Below are positions 43,812-52,307 of a stretch of DNA of 64,000 nucleotides, piece by piece. Under the pieces are notes generated by a model that was not told where the DNA came from, searched no databases, and worked only from the letters and a program-made list of their open reading frames with translations. The DNA is from Stenomitos frigidus_A. Lineage in GTDB: Bacteria; Cyanobacteriota; Cyanobacteriia; Leptolyngbyales; Leptolyngbyaceae. The first letter of the stretch is position 1. Every line of letters starts with the position of its first letter. Position numbers and translations under genes: made by a program. The stretch covers positions 124,001 through 188,000 of the forward strand of contig NZ_CAWNSW010000073.1 of assembly GCF_963877135.1 (NCBI RefSeq), in the 5' to 3' direction.

Positions 43812-44657
43812 ATGGCTAAACGTCAACGTGCTACTAGCACAACAACTATTGAGAGGCGATTGAAGGAAGGGCGTGGTAGTGGCAAGGGAGCAAAATATAA
43901 CCCTTGGTTGCATATTCAAGATGTGCCTTCTCAAGGGCTTTGCAGTCGCATTAAGGGGTGGAAGACGGATAGGGTTCATCACCTGTTGAGTGAGATGGAA
44001 ACCAATTACTTCTATGTACTGGAGTGGTCACCTAAGGTGCTGGATATTCGTGAGCAATTCCCTCTTCTACCATTGGAAGAAACATTAGCGATCGCTGATC
44101 AATGCGGGTTTGCTCACCCTTCAGATCCAAAGACTAAAGAGCCAATTGTAATGACTACTGACTTTCGAGTCACAGTTAAGCAGGGAACTAAAACTGTTGA
44201 GCAAGCAAGAACCGTTAAGTACGTAAAAGACTTGCAATCGCAGCGTATTTTGGAAAAGCTGGAAATTGAGCGATGTTACTGGCAAAAACGGGGGATTGAT
44301 TGGGGGATTGTAACTGAACGAGATGTTCCAAACACTGTAGCTGCAAATGTTAAGTGGTTGCATCCTTGCCTACACCTCACAGACATCACATCTTTGACAC
44401 CAAGCGATATCCTACGGATCTTTGCAGTCATGACTCCTATGGTATCCCAGACTGAGGCTACTTTAGCTGATATTACCGCTACTTGTGATGACCGACTTGG
44501 ATTAGCTCCCGGCTTAAGTCTATCGGTAGCTCGACATTTACTCGCTAATCGTTGTTGGCGAGTAGATATGCATCAAACTATCCATCCCAATCAGAGGTTA
44601 AGACTCTTAGCTGTCATGCCAATCGAAACTGCTCAAGCGAGTGGAGAACTGGCATGA
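43812..44657 (+). CDS. tnsA: Tn7-like transposase subunit TnsA
   Basis: A 281-residue restriction-endonuclease-fold protein that cuts the 5' ends of the transposon, allowing cut-and-paste movement with TnsB. Catalytic candidates are E63 (LLSEMETNYFYVLEWSP), D117 (MTTDFRV) and K136 (QARTVKYVK), close to E63, D114 and K132 of Tn7. The DIREQFPLLP segment is also conserved. The C-terminal half is a winged-helix-like TnsC-contact region (SDILRIFAVMTPMVSQTEATLADITA). Length is nearly that of Tn7 TnsA (273). The stop overlaps the tnsB start by 4 bp (ATGA). Confidence 0.95.
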   Translation: MAKRQRATSTTTIERRLKEGRGSGKGAKYNPWLHIQDVPSQGLCSRIKGWKTDRVHHLLSEMETNYFYVLEWSPKVLDIREQFPLLPLEETLAIADQCGFAHPSDPKTKEPIVMTTDFRVTVKQGTKTVEQARTVKYVKDLQSQRILEKLEIERCYWQKRGIDWGIVTERDVPNTVAANVKWLHPCLHLTDITSLTPSDILRIFAVMTPMVSQTEATLADITATCDDRLGLAPGLSLSVARHLLANRCWRVDMHQTIHPNQRLRLLAVMPIETAQASGELA

Positions 44658-46939
44658 AGCTATTTGTCAACATGCTAATCGAGTGGCAAGGGAGTACAGA
44701 ACCATATATTGAGCGTGTACTCTGGATTGATTCTTCAGGAACAGACGTTGCTACGATTGATATTATTAATCCCAATGCTTTGCCAGTTTTTCGTAAGTCT
44801 TCAGAGATCGAAGCAGCAATCGCTTCAGGGGATAGTCAAGTTTTAGAAGTCGATCCTTATGCTGTATTTCTACGTGCAGAGAACGATATTCAAGAAAAAC
44901 ATCGCCAAAAGCGAGATGCAGCCTGGGAAGTCATCGCACCTCTAGTTGAAGATCCTACAGGGCAAATCTTTTATTCACACGGGCGAGGTGCATTGCTGAA
45001 TGCACACGAAGAAAAGACGGGATGGACAAAGAAGACCATTTACAAGTTCTTGAGACGTTACTGGCAGGGTGGACAGACAAAGAACGCTTTGCTGCCCTTA
45101 TATGACAAGTGTGGTGGCAAGGGTAAAGAACGACAAAGTAGCACTGGACGAAAGCGGGGTCGTCCCAGCAGGCTGACTAAGGTGACAAGTCTACCTACAG
45201 GGATTAATGTGGATGCCGCGGTCCGTGAGAAGTTTAGCCGTGGTATTCGCCTATTTTATGAAACGGCTGAACAAAGAACATTGCAGGACGCTTATCAGAA
45301 AACATTAGAGAAGTTTTTCCATAAGGGTTACGATAAGCTCCCTGACGGAACGCTTGTCCCGTTTCTTCCACCTGCGGAGGAATTACCCAGTTTTGGACAA
45401 TTTCGTTACTGGTATGAGAAGGAACGGAATGTTACTCAAGCTTTGTCTACGCGTGAAGGCAAGCGTCGCTATAACCTACGCCATCGTGAGGTGTTAGGAG
45501 ATTCTACCCAAATGGCGTTTGGACCTGGGTCTGTCTATCAGATAGATGCCACCATCGGTGACATCTATCTAGTCAGCTCCCTGGACCGCACTCGAATCAT
45601 TGGTAGACCTGTAATCTATGTAGTGATTGATGTATTCACTCGCCTGATTGTAGGCATGAGCGTTCTACTGGAGGGACCGAGTTGGGTAGGTGCAATGCAG
45701 GCAGTGGAAAATGCCGCGAGCGATAAAGTGTCGTTTTGCCGAGAATATGGAGTCGAGATCACTGAGGAGGATTGGCCCTGTTACCATTTGCCAGAGATGA
45801 TTCTGGCAGACCGGGGAGAGTTTGAAGGGTATAACGCTGACAATCTTGTTAATGCCCTCAATATTCGTATCTCGAATACACCACCTTACCGAGCCGATTG
45901 GAAGGCGATCGTTGAGCGTAACTTCCGATTAAGCAATGACAAATTCATCCACTGGGCACCGGGAGCCGTTTATAAACCACGTCAGCGAGGAGATGCAGAC
46001 TATCGGCTCGATGCAGTCCTAGATCTTCATCAATTCCGCAAACTGATGATTCTTTCCATCCTCGATCACAACAAGGATCATCGAATGGATTGGTATCGAA
46101 TGGATGAATTTATGATTCGGGAACATATTGATCCTTATCCAATCGATCTTTGGAACTGGGGAATTCGTAACCGAGTAGGACACCTTCGTACCGTTACCCC
46201 TGAAATTCTTCGATTGAACCTGCTACCAGGTGAAAAGGCTACTGTGACTTATCGAGGAATTCGTTGTTTTCAAGGGTTACTTTATTCTTGTGATTTAGCA
46301 TTAAGAGAACAATGGTTTGTACGGGCACGAGAAAGAGGCTCTTGGAAAATTAATATTGCCTATGATCCACGAAGGCTGGACGAGATTTATCTTCGCCTTG
46401 ACGGTGGTCGGAGTTTAGAATGTTGCCAGCTTATAGATGCTGACAAAACATTCCGGGGAAAGGACTGGTATGAAGCTGCTGACTACTTGGAGGTTCGTCA
46501 GCAGGAGAAGGAACGGGCTAAGAGTCGCAAGCAACAATCTAAAGCTGCTTTGAATGCCCAGATGGAGCAAATTATTTCTGAGGCAACAGAACAAACATCT
46601 AGAGATTTAGAGTCTGCGGGTCAACAAAGCAAGCGATCGCGCATTCAGGGAATCCGTCAGAACCGTAAAGAAGCGAGTGAGGTAGATCGTGAGGACCAGG
46701 CATGGAGGTTGGGGAAACCAGAACCAACTGGTGAATCTGCAAAAGTAGTTCCACTCATTATGCCCACAAACGAGAATCAGGAAACAGATTCAGAAGAGGA
46801 GTTAGATGAACCTGTAGGGGTTCCGGAGAGCGAAATAGCAGATGACGAAACCGCCACTGATTCTACCCATGTTGCTCGATCTCAATTAATTGACAAGCTG
46901 CGTAAGCTAAAAAATAAGAAGGGGGTTGATGATGAATAG
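44654..46939 (+). CDS. tnsB: Tn7-like transposase subunit TnsB (DDE)
   Basis: A 761-residue RNase H-fold transposase that binds the end repeats and joins 3' ends to target DNA. I choose the ATG at 44654 overlapping the tnsA stop; the open frame extends upstream into tnsA but has no support. The DDE triad is D298 (YQIDATIGD), D386 (MILADRGEFEG) and E421 (WKAIVERNF). The spacings of 88 and 35 residues equal those of Tn7 TnsB (D273, D361, E396). The N-terminal region carries helix-turn-helix modules (TGWTKKTIYKFLRRYWQGGQTKNALLP). A basic and acidic C-terminal tail (about 640-761) would contact TnsC. The stop overlaps the TnsC start region. Confidence 0.97.
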   Translation: MKLFVNMLIEWQGSTEPYIERVLWIDSSGTDVATIDIINPNALPVFRKSSEIEAAIASGDSQVLEVDPYAVFLRAENDIQEKHRQKRDAAWEVIAPLVEDPTGQIFYSHGRGALLNAHEEKTGWTKKTIYKFLRRYWQGGQTKNALLPLYDKCGGKGKERQSSTGRKRGRPSRLTKVTSLPTGINVDAAVREKFSRGIRLFYETAEQRTLQDAYQKTLEKFFHKGYDKLPDGTLVPFLPPAEELPSFGQFRYWYEKERNVTQALSTREGKRRYNLRHREVLGDSTQMAFGPGSVYQIDATIGDIYLVSSLDRTRIIGRPVIYVVIDVFTRLIVGMSVLLEGPSWVGAMQAVENAASDKVSFCREYGVEITEEDWPCYHLPEMILADRGEFEGYNADNLVNALNIRISNTPPYRADWKAIVERNFRLSNDKFIHWAPGAVYKPRQRGDADYRLDAVLDLHQFRKLMILSILDHNKDHRMDWYRMDEFMIREHIDPYPIDLWNWGIRNRVGHLRTVTPEILRLNLLPGEKATVTYRGIRCFQGLLYSCDLALREQWFVRARERGSWKINIAYDPRRLDEIYLRLDGGRSLECCQLIDADKTFRGKDWYEAADYLEVRQQEKERAKSRKQQSKAALNAQMEQIISEATEQTSRDLESAGQQSKRSRIQGIRQNRKEASEVDREDQAWRLGKPEPTGESAKVVPLIMPTNENQETDSEEELDEPVGVPESEIADDETATDSTHVARSQLIDKLRKLKNKKGVDDE

Positions 46940-48473
46940 TAATCCACATATTCCATCTCTTCTAGTCAGTAGAGGGCGGGTTGAGCAGGCAAATTACCAT
47001 GATTCTGAGATCCCGAACTACCAGGGAAACCCCTTAATTGAAACCTTACCACCGATTTTGAATCAAGATGGCACTGCGGCTCGCCTTGCACACTTTCCAG
47101 AGTATGACGAAGGGCATCGTAGTATGCCTGCTCATTTACGCCTTCATCTGATTCAAAATGCACTTCAGTTCTTTGTTCCTTTACCAGTTCACTTTGATTT
47201 AGAGCAACGCTTCTCCCGGATGATTCGGATCGGATATCAGGCACGTAACCCAGCATTACAAGGATTTTGGAGCGATGTTAATGCAAGAGTGCAAGCATTA
47301 GGGACTACGCAGAGTTCACCACGCTCAACGGCGACAGGGTTCACCATTGTTGGAATTAGTGGTGTCGGTAAAACCACTTCGATCGAGGCAATTCTATCTC
47401 TGTATCCGCAGGTCATTATCCATAACCGCTATCACGAGCGAGACTTTAGCTTTACACAAATTGTTTGGTTGAAGCTTGATTGCCCATTTGACGGCTCAAT
47501 TAAGGGGTTGTGCCTCAACTTTTTTCAGGCAGTTGATGATCTGCTTGGAACTCGTTACTACGATAACTATGCCAGTGGGCGCAAGACCGTTGATGAGTTA
47601 TTGCCTCGGATGGCAAAAGTTGCCTCTTTACACTCAATCGGTGTGCTGGTCATTGATGAGATTCAGCATTTAAGCCAAGCAAAGAGTGGCGGTTCCAGTA
47701 AAATGCTCAACTTCTTTGTCCAATTGATCAATACGATCGGATTACCTGTGGTGTTAGTCGGCACCTATAAAGCCATGTCTGTTCTTTGTGGGGAGTTTCG
47801 GCAAACTCGTAGAGGCACGGGTCAGGGGGATTTAGTGTGGGATCGGATGAAGAAGGACGAAACGTGGGACTGGTTTTTGGAGTGTTTATGGGAATATCAG
47901 TATGTCAACAAGCCTTCTCCTCTCAACTCAATGCTGAGTGCTGCTTTGTATGACGTAACGCAAGGAATTACAGACTTTGCGATTAAAGTTTATATGCTGG
48001 CTCAAATTCGAGCAATTGTAGATAAGGACGAGATTGTTACTGAGCGAAATATTCGGCTAGCGGCTGAAGAGGGTTTACGGATGGCAAATCCTATTTTGAC
48101 CGCCCTCAGAAATAACGATATTCGGATTCTCTCTACTGTCGAAGATGTGCATCCTGTGGATCTCACGTCATTTTTAGAAGAGGCACAAGGCAAGCTGAAT
48201 AAAGCTGAACAACTTCGGGCATTAGCCAGGATGCGCGCAGCTGCTAATGGTGGGCAAATACTTCAATCTGATTCAACTGCTGTGATCGAATCAGAAGTTC
48301 CATCTGCTACAACCCCAAAAGCCTCTAGAAAACGAAAGAAGGCTGCTCCTCTAGAGGGCAGCTTACCGGAGATTGCTGCAAGAGGCGAGAAGCAACAGCT
48401 AACAGCCTATGATGCGCTCTATCAAGCAGGATTGATCCGTTCTGCCAATGAGTATTTGGAGGAAGTATCCTGA
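46932..48473 (+). CDS. tnsC: AAA+ transposition regulator TnsC
   Basis: A 513-residue ATPase that polymerises on target DNA and links TnsA/TnsB with the target selector. Walker A is GISGVGKTT (about residues 141-149), Walker B is VLVIDEIQHLS (about 240-250), and the sensor 1 region is VVLVGTYKAM. ATG codons at 46929 and 46932 are both possible; the frame overlaps the tnsB 3' end. Tn7 TnsC is 555 residues, so the protein is close to full length. The basic C-terminus (KASRKRKKAAPLEG) could bind TnsD or TnsE. The tnsD start overlaps the stop. Confidence 0.94.
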   Translation: MNSNPHIPSLLVSRGRVEQANYHDSEIPNYQGNPLIETLPPILNQDGTAARLAHFPEYDEGHRSMPAHLRLHLIQNALQFFVPLPVHFDLEQRFSRMIRIGYQARNPALQGFWSDVNARVQALGTTQSSPRSTATGFTIVGISGVGKTTSIEAILSLYPQVIIHNRYHERDFSFTQIVWLKLDCPFDGSIKGLCLNFFQAVDDLLGTRYYDNYASGRKTVDELLPRMAKVASLHSIGVLVIDEIQHLSQAKSGGSSKMLNFFVQLINTIGLPVVLVGTYKAMSVLCGEFRQTRRGTGQGDLVWDRMKKDETWDWFLECLWEYQYVNKPSPLNSMLSAALYDVTQGITDFAIKVYMLAQIRAIVDKDEIVTERNIRLAAEEGLRMANPILTALRNNDIRILSTVEDVHPVDLTSFLEEAQGKLNKAEQLRALARMRAAANGGQILQSDSTAVIESEVPSATTPKASRKRKKAAPLEGSLPEIAARGEKQQLTAYDALYQAGLIRSANEYLEEVS

Positions 48474-50440
48474 TGATAGGCTGCTTTCCCGATCCCTACC
48501 CAGACGAACTACTCTATAGCGTCTGTGCCCGGTTTCACGATCGCGTCCAATATCCCAACAAAAAGAATACGATGCGGGAGTTATTTGGGGATGAGGCTGC
48601 GATCGCCACTGTCGGGTTACCCAGTAATTTACAAACACTTGTTTCGATGTTGCCTCCTGGTAGCCCGTACACCGTTGAACGTTTGATTAATAATCACACC
48701 CTGTATCCCTTTTATGCTCCTTTTCTTGACTGCGAGCAAGCGCGACAGCTTTGGGCAGATATGGAAGGGGCAAGAGGACCATCGATCTACATGCGTTCTG
48801 GGATCATGGCAAGTACCATACAACCGATGGAATGGTTGAGGTTTTGTCCTGTATGTGCACAGGAGGATAAAGAACTACTCGGTGAATATTACTGGCATCG
48901 GATTCATCAGTTACCAGGCATTGAGGTCTGCCCAGAACACAACGTCAGGGTTTTAGACAGTAAAATTCGGATTCAAAATCCTCAAACTCGGCATGAATTT
49001 GTTTCAGCAGATCGAGGAACTCAGCTTCCCAGGTCGCGCTCATATAAACTTTTTAACTCACATCAAGCTGTTCTACTGAGAATTGCTCAGGATGCTGCCT
49101 GGTTACTAAAACATCAGCCTCTAATTCCTGGTTTAGACATCTTAGCGAAACGATACCGTGAACTTTTAGCAGAACGAGACCTTGCAACCTATAGCGGTAG
49201 AGTGCGAGTCAGTGAACTACTGAACCAGTTTTGCGAATGTTACTCTCCTGAACTCCTTAAATACCTTCAGTGCCAGATCGATGTTGAAAGCCAACACAAT
49301 TGGTTGTTTCGGTTAGTTCGATCGCCTAAAGGATCGCAGCATCCATTACGGCATCTTCTCCTGATGCAGTTTTTGGGTCATACAGCCGAATCATTCTTCA
49401 AGCTACCTCAACAATTCAAGCCTTTTGGTAAGGGTCCGTGGCTCTGCCTGAATAAAGCGGCTGATCACTTTCGGAAACCTGTAATCACTGAATGCGAACT
49501 GGCTTACAGCAAAGAACATGGCAAACCGATCGGAACGTTCTCTTGCTCCTGTGGCTTTGTCTACAGCCGGACTGGACCTGATGAATCTGAAGAGGACACA
49601 CTGAGAATTACCAAAATTCGAGCTTTTGGCTCAGTCTGGGAAGATGCCCTCAAGACACTCTGGTATGACTCATCTGTTAGCCTGCGTGAGATCGCTCGTC
49701 AGCTTGGGGTGGATGCAGCAACCATTAAGCTTCATGCGGCTGCACTGGAACTTGAGTTTCCGCGACCGGGAAAGCGACAAACTACTCGAATGAGCCGAAC
49801 TCTAGCACGTCCTCTAGAAGTGGAGCCAGGGGTTTCAGAAGCCTCGTTACATCGTTATCGACGGGAATGGTTAACGGCAAGGCAAGTATACCCTGAAGCA
49901 GGACGAACTGCCTTGAAGAAACAATTTCAAAGAGTTTATACCTGGTTGTATCGCAACGACCGGGAATGGTTGGAGGCTCATCTCCCACCTCGAATGGCAA
50001 AATCTCCCCCACCTGTACGAGTTGATTGGGAGCATCGAGACATTGAACTGGCGGATGCAGCAAGGCAGGCTGCTATCCAGTTACAGACTAGACCTGGCAA
50101 GCCAACCCAAATTACGATCGCGGCAGTTGGACGGCAGTTGGGTCAACTGGCTTTAATTCAACGCCATCTAGATAAGCTTCCAGTTACTGCACAGGTTCTT
50201 TCCGAGTTGGTCGAAACCCGTGAAGCTTTTGCGTTACGCCGAATTCAATGGGTTGTGGAATGCTATAGAGAGGAAGGGATTTGCCCGCAGAGGTGGCAGC
50301 TAGTACGCAGAGCGGGCTTGCGCCCAGAAATAGAAGGATTGCCTGTAGTACAAAAAGCTCTTGACGAAGCGGTAGAATCATTAAAAATTATGCCGCTACA
50401 GTATGACCGAGATCGTTCGCCTCAGCGATTGGCTTTTTGA
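48473..50440 (+). CDS. tnsD: Target-site selector TnsD (TniQ family)
   Basis: A 655-residue protein. The TniQ domain (about 1-160) has the start FPDPYPDELLYSVCARFHDRV and a zinc finger with C125, C128, C153 and H156 (FCPVCAQ ... IEVCPEHN), nearly the same positions as the CCCH finger of Tn7 TnsD. Downstream helix-turn-helix segments include SLREIARQLGVDAATIKLHAAAL (about 402-425) and a C-terminal repeat of helical modules. In Tn7 this protein binds the glmS 3' end and directs insertion 25 bp away, which fits the present location. Tn7 TnsD is 508 residues, so the C-terminal third is longer. Confidence 0.93.
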   Translation: MIGCFPDPYPDELLYSVCARFHDRVQYPNKKNTMRELFGDEAAIATVGLPSNLQTLVSMLPPGSPYTVERLINNHTLYPFYAPFLDCEQARQLWADMEGARGPSIYMRSGIMASTIQPMEWLRFCPVCAQEDKELLGEYYWHRIHQLPGIEVCPEHNVRVLDSKIRIQNPQTRHEFVSADRGTQLPRSRSYKLFNSHQAVLLRIAQDAAWLLKHQPLIPGLDILAKRYRELLAERDLATYSGRVRVSELLNQFCECYSPELLKYLQCQIDVESQHNWLFRLVRSPKGSQHPLRHLLLMQFLGHTAESFFKLPQQFKPFGKGPWLCLNKAADHFRKPVITECELAYSKEHGKPIGTFSCSCGFVYSRTGPDESEEDTLRITKIRAFGSVWEDALKTLWYDSSVSLREIARQLGVDAATIKLHAAALELEFPRPGKRQTTRMSRTLARPLEVEPGVSEASLHRYRREWLTARQVYPEAGRTALKKQFQRVYTWLYRNDREWLEAHLPPRMAKSPPPVRVDWEHRDIELADAARQAAIQLQTRPGKPTQITIAAVGRQLGQLALIQRHLDKLPVTAQVLSELVETREAFALRRIQWVVECYREEGICPQRWQLVRRAGLRPEIEGLPVVQKALDEAVESLKIMPLQYDRDRSPQRLAF

Positions 50441-52028
50441 TCCAGGTGAGAAGGTGACGTTATGGTGGTTGCGATCGCCCTTGCGCGAAGGGATGCATCG
50501 ACAGTGGCGAACAACGGCAGTTTTTAGGCGAACCTCTGGAGAGTTTAGGGAAGTTGACTTTCCTTGGGGGTTGCTCCCCTGGTTACGCTTGGGGCAAGTG
50601 TTTGAGGATGGTCAACCTGTTTGGGATACCAAAAGAGGCGATATTTTTCGGATACAGGTTCCTGATTCTTCTTCTATGCGATTGTCCAGAGCCGCAAATC
50701 TATCTGTCCTACAAGAACGCCTACCTTCAGAAGCCGCGAATTTGTCTGAGTACTGCATTACGATCGGAGCGCAACAAAGTTATGCGATATTGCCCGTTTT
50801 GGAATGTATTCGTGCCTTTTTAACTCCTAACAAATCACTGGCGTTTGGTTTACTGGAACCGAACTACTTTGAGCGGATTCTCATCCGGAATGAAGTCATC
50901 GGTGACAAACTGCATCTGGATTTCTCAAAAGATATTCCTCAAAGGGTTCTGAATCGATCGCTGGTTTTCTTTATGGCACGCTTGTTGCATGACCAGTCTT
51001 TTCGCAATGCCTGGAATAGTGTTTATCACGATCGCTTACGCCGAGCGGAGCAAGCCAGCTGGAATACCGCTATACCGCTCAGAACCCTTCTTCCCCAGCT
51101 AGGGGCAACCTGGTTAGTGCGAGGAGTGTTGCTAGAGAGGGTTCTGTTCGTCTACGAAATTCTTGAGGTCGAACCTTCTCGCTCCTTGCCCTTCAAAGAG
51201 CTTGAATTTACCCATCCGGGAATCAGGAAACGAGAGTTTGTCAAAAGTAATGCTGCTAAACGTCAGCGCCAACAAAAGAAGGTAGTAGAGTACCAAATTA
51301 ACCCTGATGCCGAACCCCCCGCAGTCTCCAAGCCTTCTCTCAAGTTGCCCCAATTAGGGCTGTGTTTGATGGAAAAGAGGCGACCCAAGATTATTAAAAC
51401 GGGTCAGACTTCTGTTGTGACCTTGAAACCTTCTTCAGTCTCAACAGAGCCTTCAGAATCAGAGGCGCAATTCAAGAATAGGGCAGTCAGTCTATCAGAC
51501 GTCGGTAAAGGAGGGCAAAATCCTGCGGCTGAGTTTGGATTCAATGTGCCTGTTGAGATTTTCGTCAATACCGATGATGGCTTAGATGAGTTTTCTGAGG
51601 CGATCCGCTGCCTGGATGAAATACATCCGGAAGTCGCTGTGCATTGGGAAGTGCATGAGCTTCAACAGGAGATTCCGTTTGCTACTGTTGGAGATCGCCC
51701 CAGGAAATATGCGTTAGTCAGGCTCAAGGTTTCTAGAAAAGCTCCTTGCTGGATTTTGGAATTTGGTAGACCCGATAGTTTTCCGATCTCGACTTTGCTA
51801 TTCACATTTGATAGATACGATTCTGCTGAGGAACTTCAGGCGTTACTTGAGGCAATTTTAGAGACTGCGCTGCTACCGCAGGGTGGTTGGAACAGGAGTC
51901 CGTTGAAGAAAATTCCTGAACAAATAAGGGGGTTTAAGTTTGGATGGTCTAAACATACGGGTAGCTCGACTGAAGATTGGGGAGAACGGCTTTATAAAAA
52001 TGCCCAGGAGGTTGCAAGGTGGAAATGA
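50403..52028 (+). CDS. tnsE: Transposition target selector TnsE-like protein
   Basis: A 541-residue protein (Tn7 TnsE is 538). It starts 38 bp inside the end of tnsD. Similarity to Tn7 TnsE is visible to the eye in the middle (IPVLECIRAFLTPNKSLAFGLLEPN; LHLDFSKDIPQRVLNRSLVFFMARLLHDQSFRNAWNSVYHDRLR) and at the C-terminus (LFTFDRYDSAEELQALLEAILET ... GGWNRSPLKKI), where the DNA and clamp-binding region of TnsE lies. TnsE steers Tn7 to conjugating plasmids and lagging-strand replication via the sliding clamp. A clamp-binding motif is not clear by eye. The middle (about 330-390) is a low-complexity linker. Confidence 0.75.
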   Translation: MTEIVRLSDWLFDPGEKVTLWWLRSPLREGMHRQWRTTAVFRRTSGEFREVDFPWGLLPWLRLGQVFEDGQPVWDTKRGDIFRIQVPDSSSMRLSRAANLSVLQERLPSEAANLSEYCITIGAQQSYAILPVLECIRAFLTPNKSLAFGLLEPNYFERILIRNEVIGDKLHLDFSKDIPQRVLNRSLVFFMARLLHDQSFRNAWNSVYHDRLRRAEQASWNTAIPLRTLLPQLGATWLVRGVLLERVLFVYEILEVEPSRSLPFKELEFTHPGIRKREFVKSNAAKRQRQQKKVVEYQINPDAEPPAVSKPSLKLPQLGLCLMEKRRPKIIKTGQTSVVTLKPSSVSTEPSESEAQFKNRAVSLSDVGKGGQNPAAEFGFNVPVEIFVNTDDGLDEFSEAIRCLDEIHPEVAVHWEVHELQQEIPFATVGDRPRKYALVRLKVSRKAPCWILEFGRPDSFPISTLLFTFDRYDSAEELQALLEAILETALLPQGGWNRSPLKKIPEQIRGFKFGWSKHTGSSTEDWGERLYKNAQEVARWK

Positions 52029-52307
52029 GGGTGGTGAGAACGAGCGATCGTTCCTTTTCATCAGCCGCCCTCCCCACAAGCGATCGCACTACAGCAATGG
52101 GCGATCGCACTGTAATTAGCGTATGGAGATTTTAGGCAACGACAGTTTTGGGAGCACTCGAATGGGTAGCTTTTGTGGTAGACGACAACTGGTTAACAAC
52201 GATACAGTGGAGATGACCAGGTTGATGCGAGTGTAGGGTGCGAAAGATTCACTCCTAGCTCCCTTTGCCGTAATGACCTACATTACACCACCATGCGGGT
52301 TACTCAA
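52029..52307. other. Spacer between tnsE and the eCIS genes
   Basis: This spacer holds three HIP1-like octamers and no gene. No copy of the TnsB-type site is seen. It separates the convergent tnsE and DUF4157 genes. A terminator is not obvious. Confidence 0.5.

Noticed and set aside
44552..44653. Upstream extension of TnsB into tnsA
   Set aside because: The ATG at 44654 overlaps the tnsA stop in the common ATGA arrangement, and the extension does not resemble TnsB.
52215..52245. gcgagtgtagggtgcg after tnsE as a left-end site
   Set aside because: Only a chance match of six bases; no repeated 20-bp units and no terminal TG/CA structure nearby.
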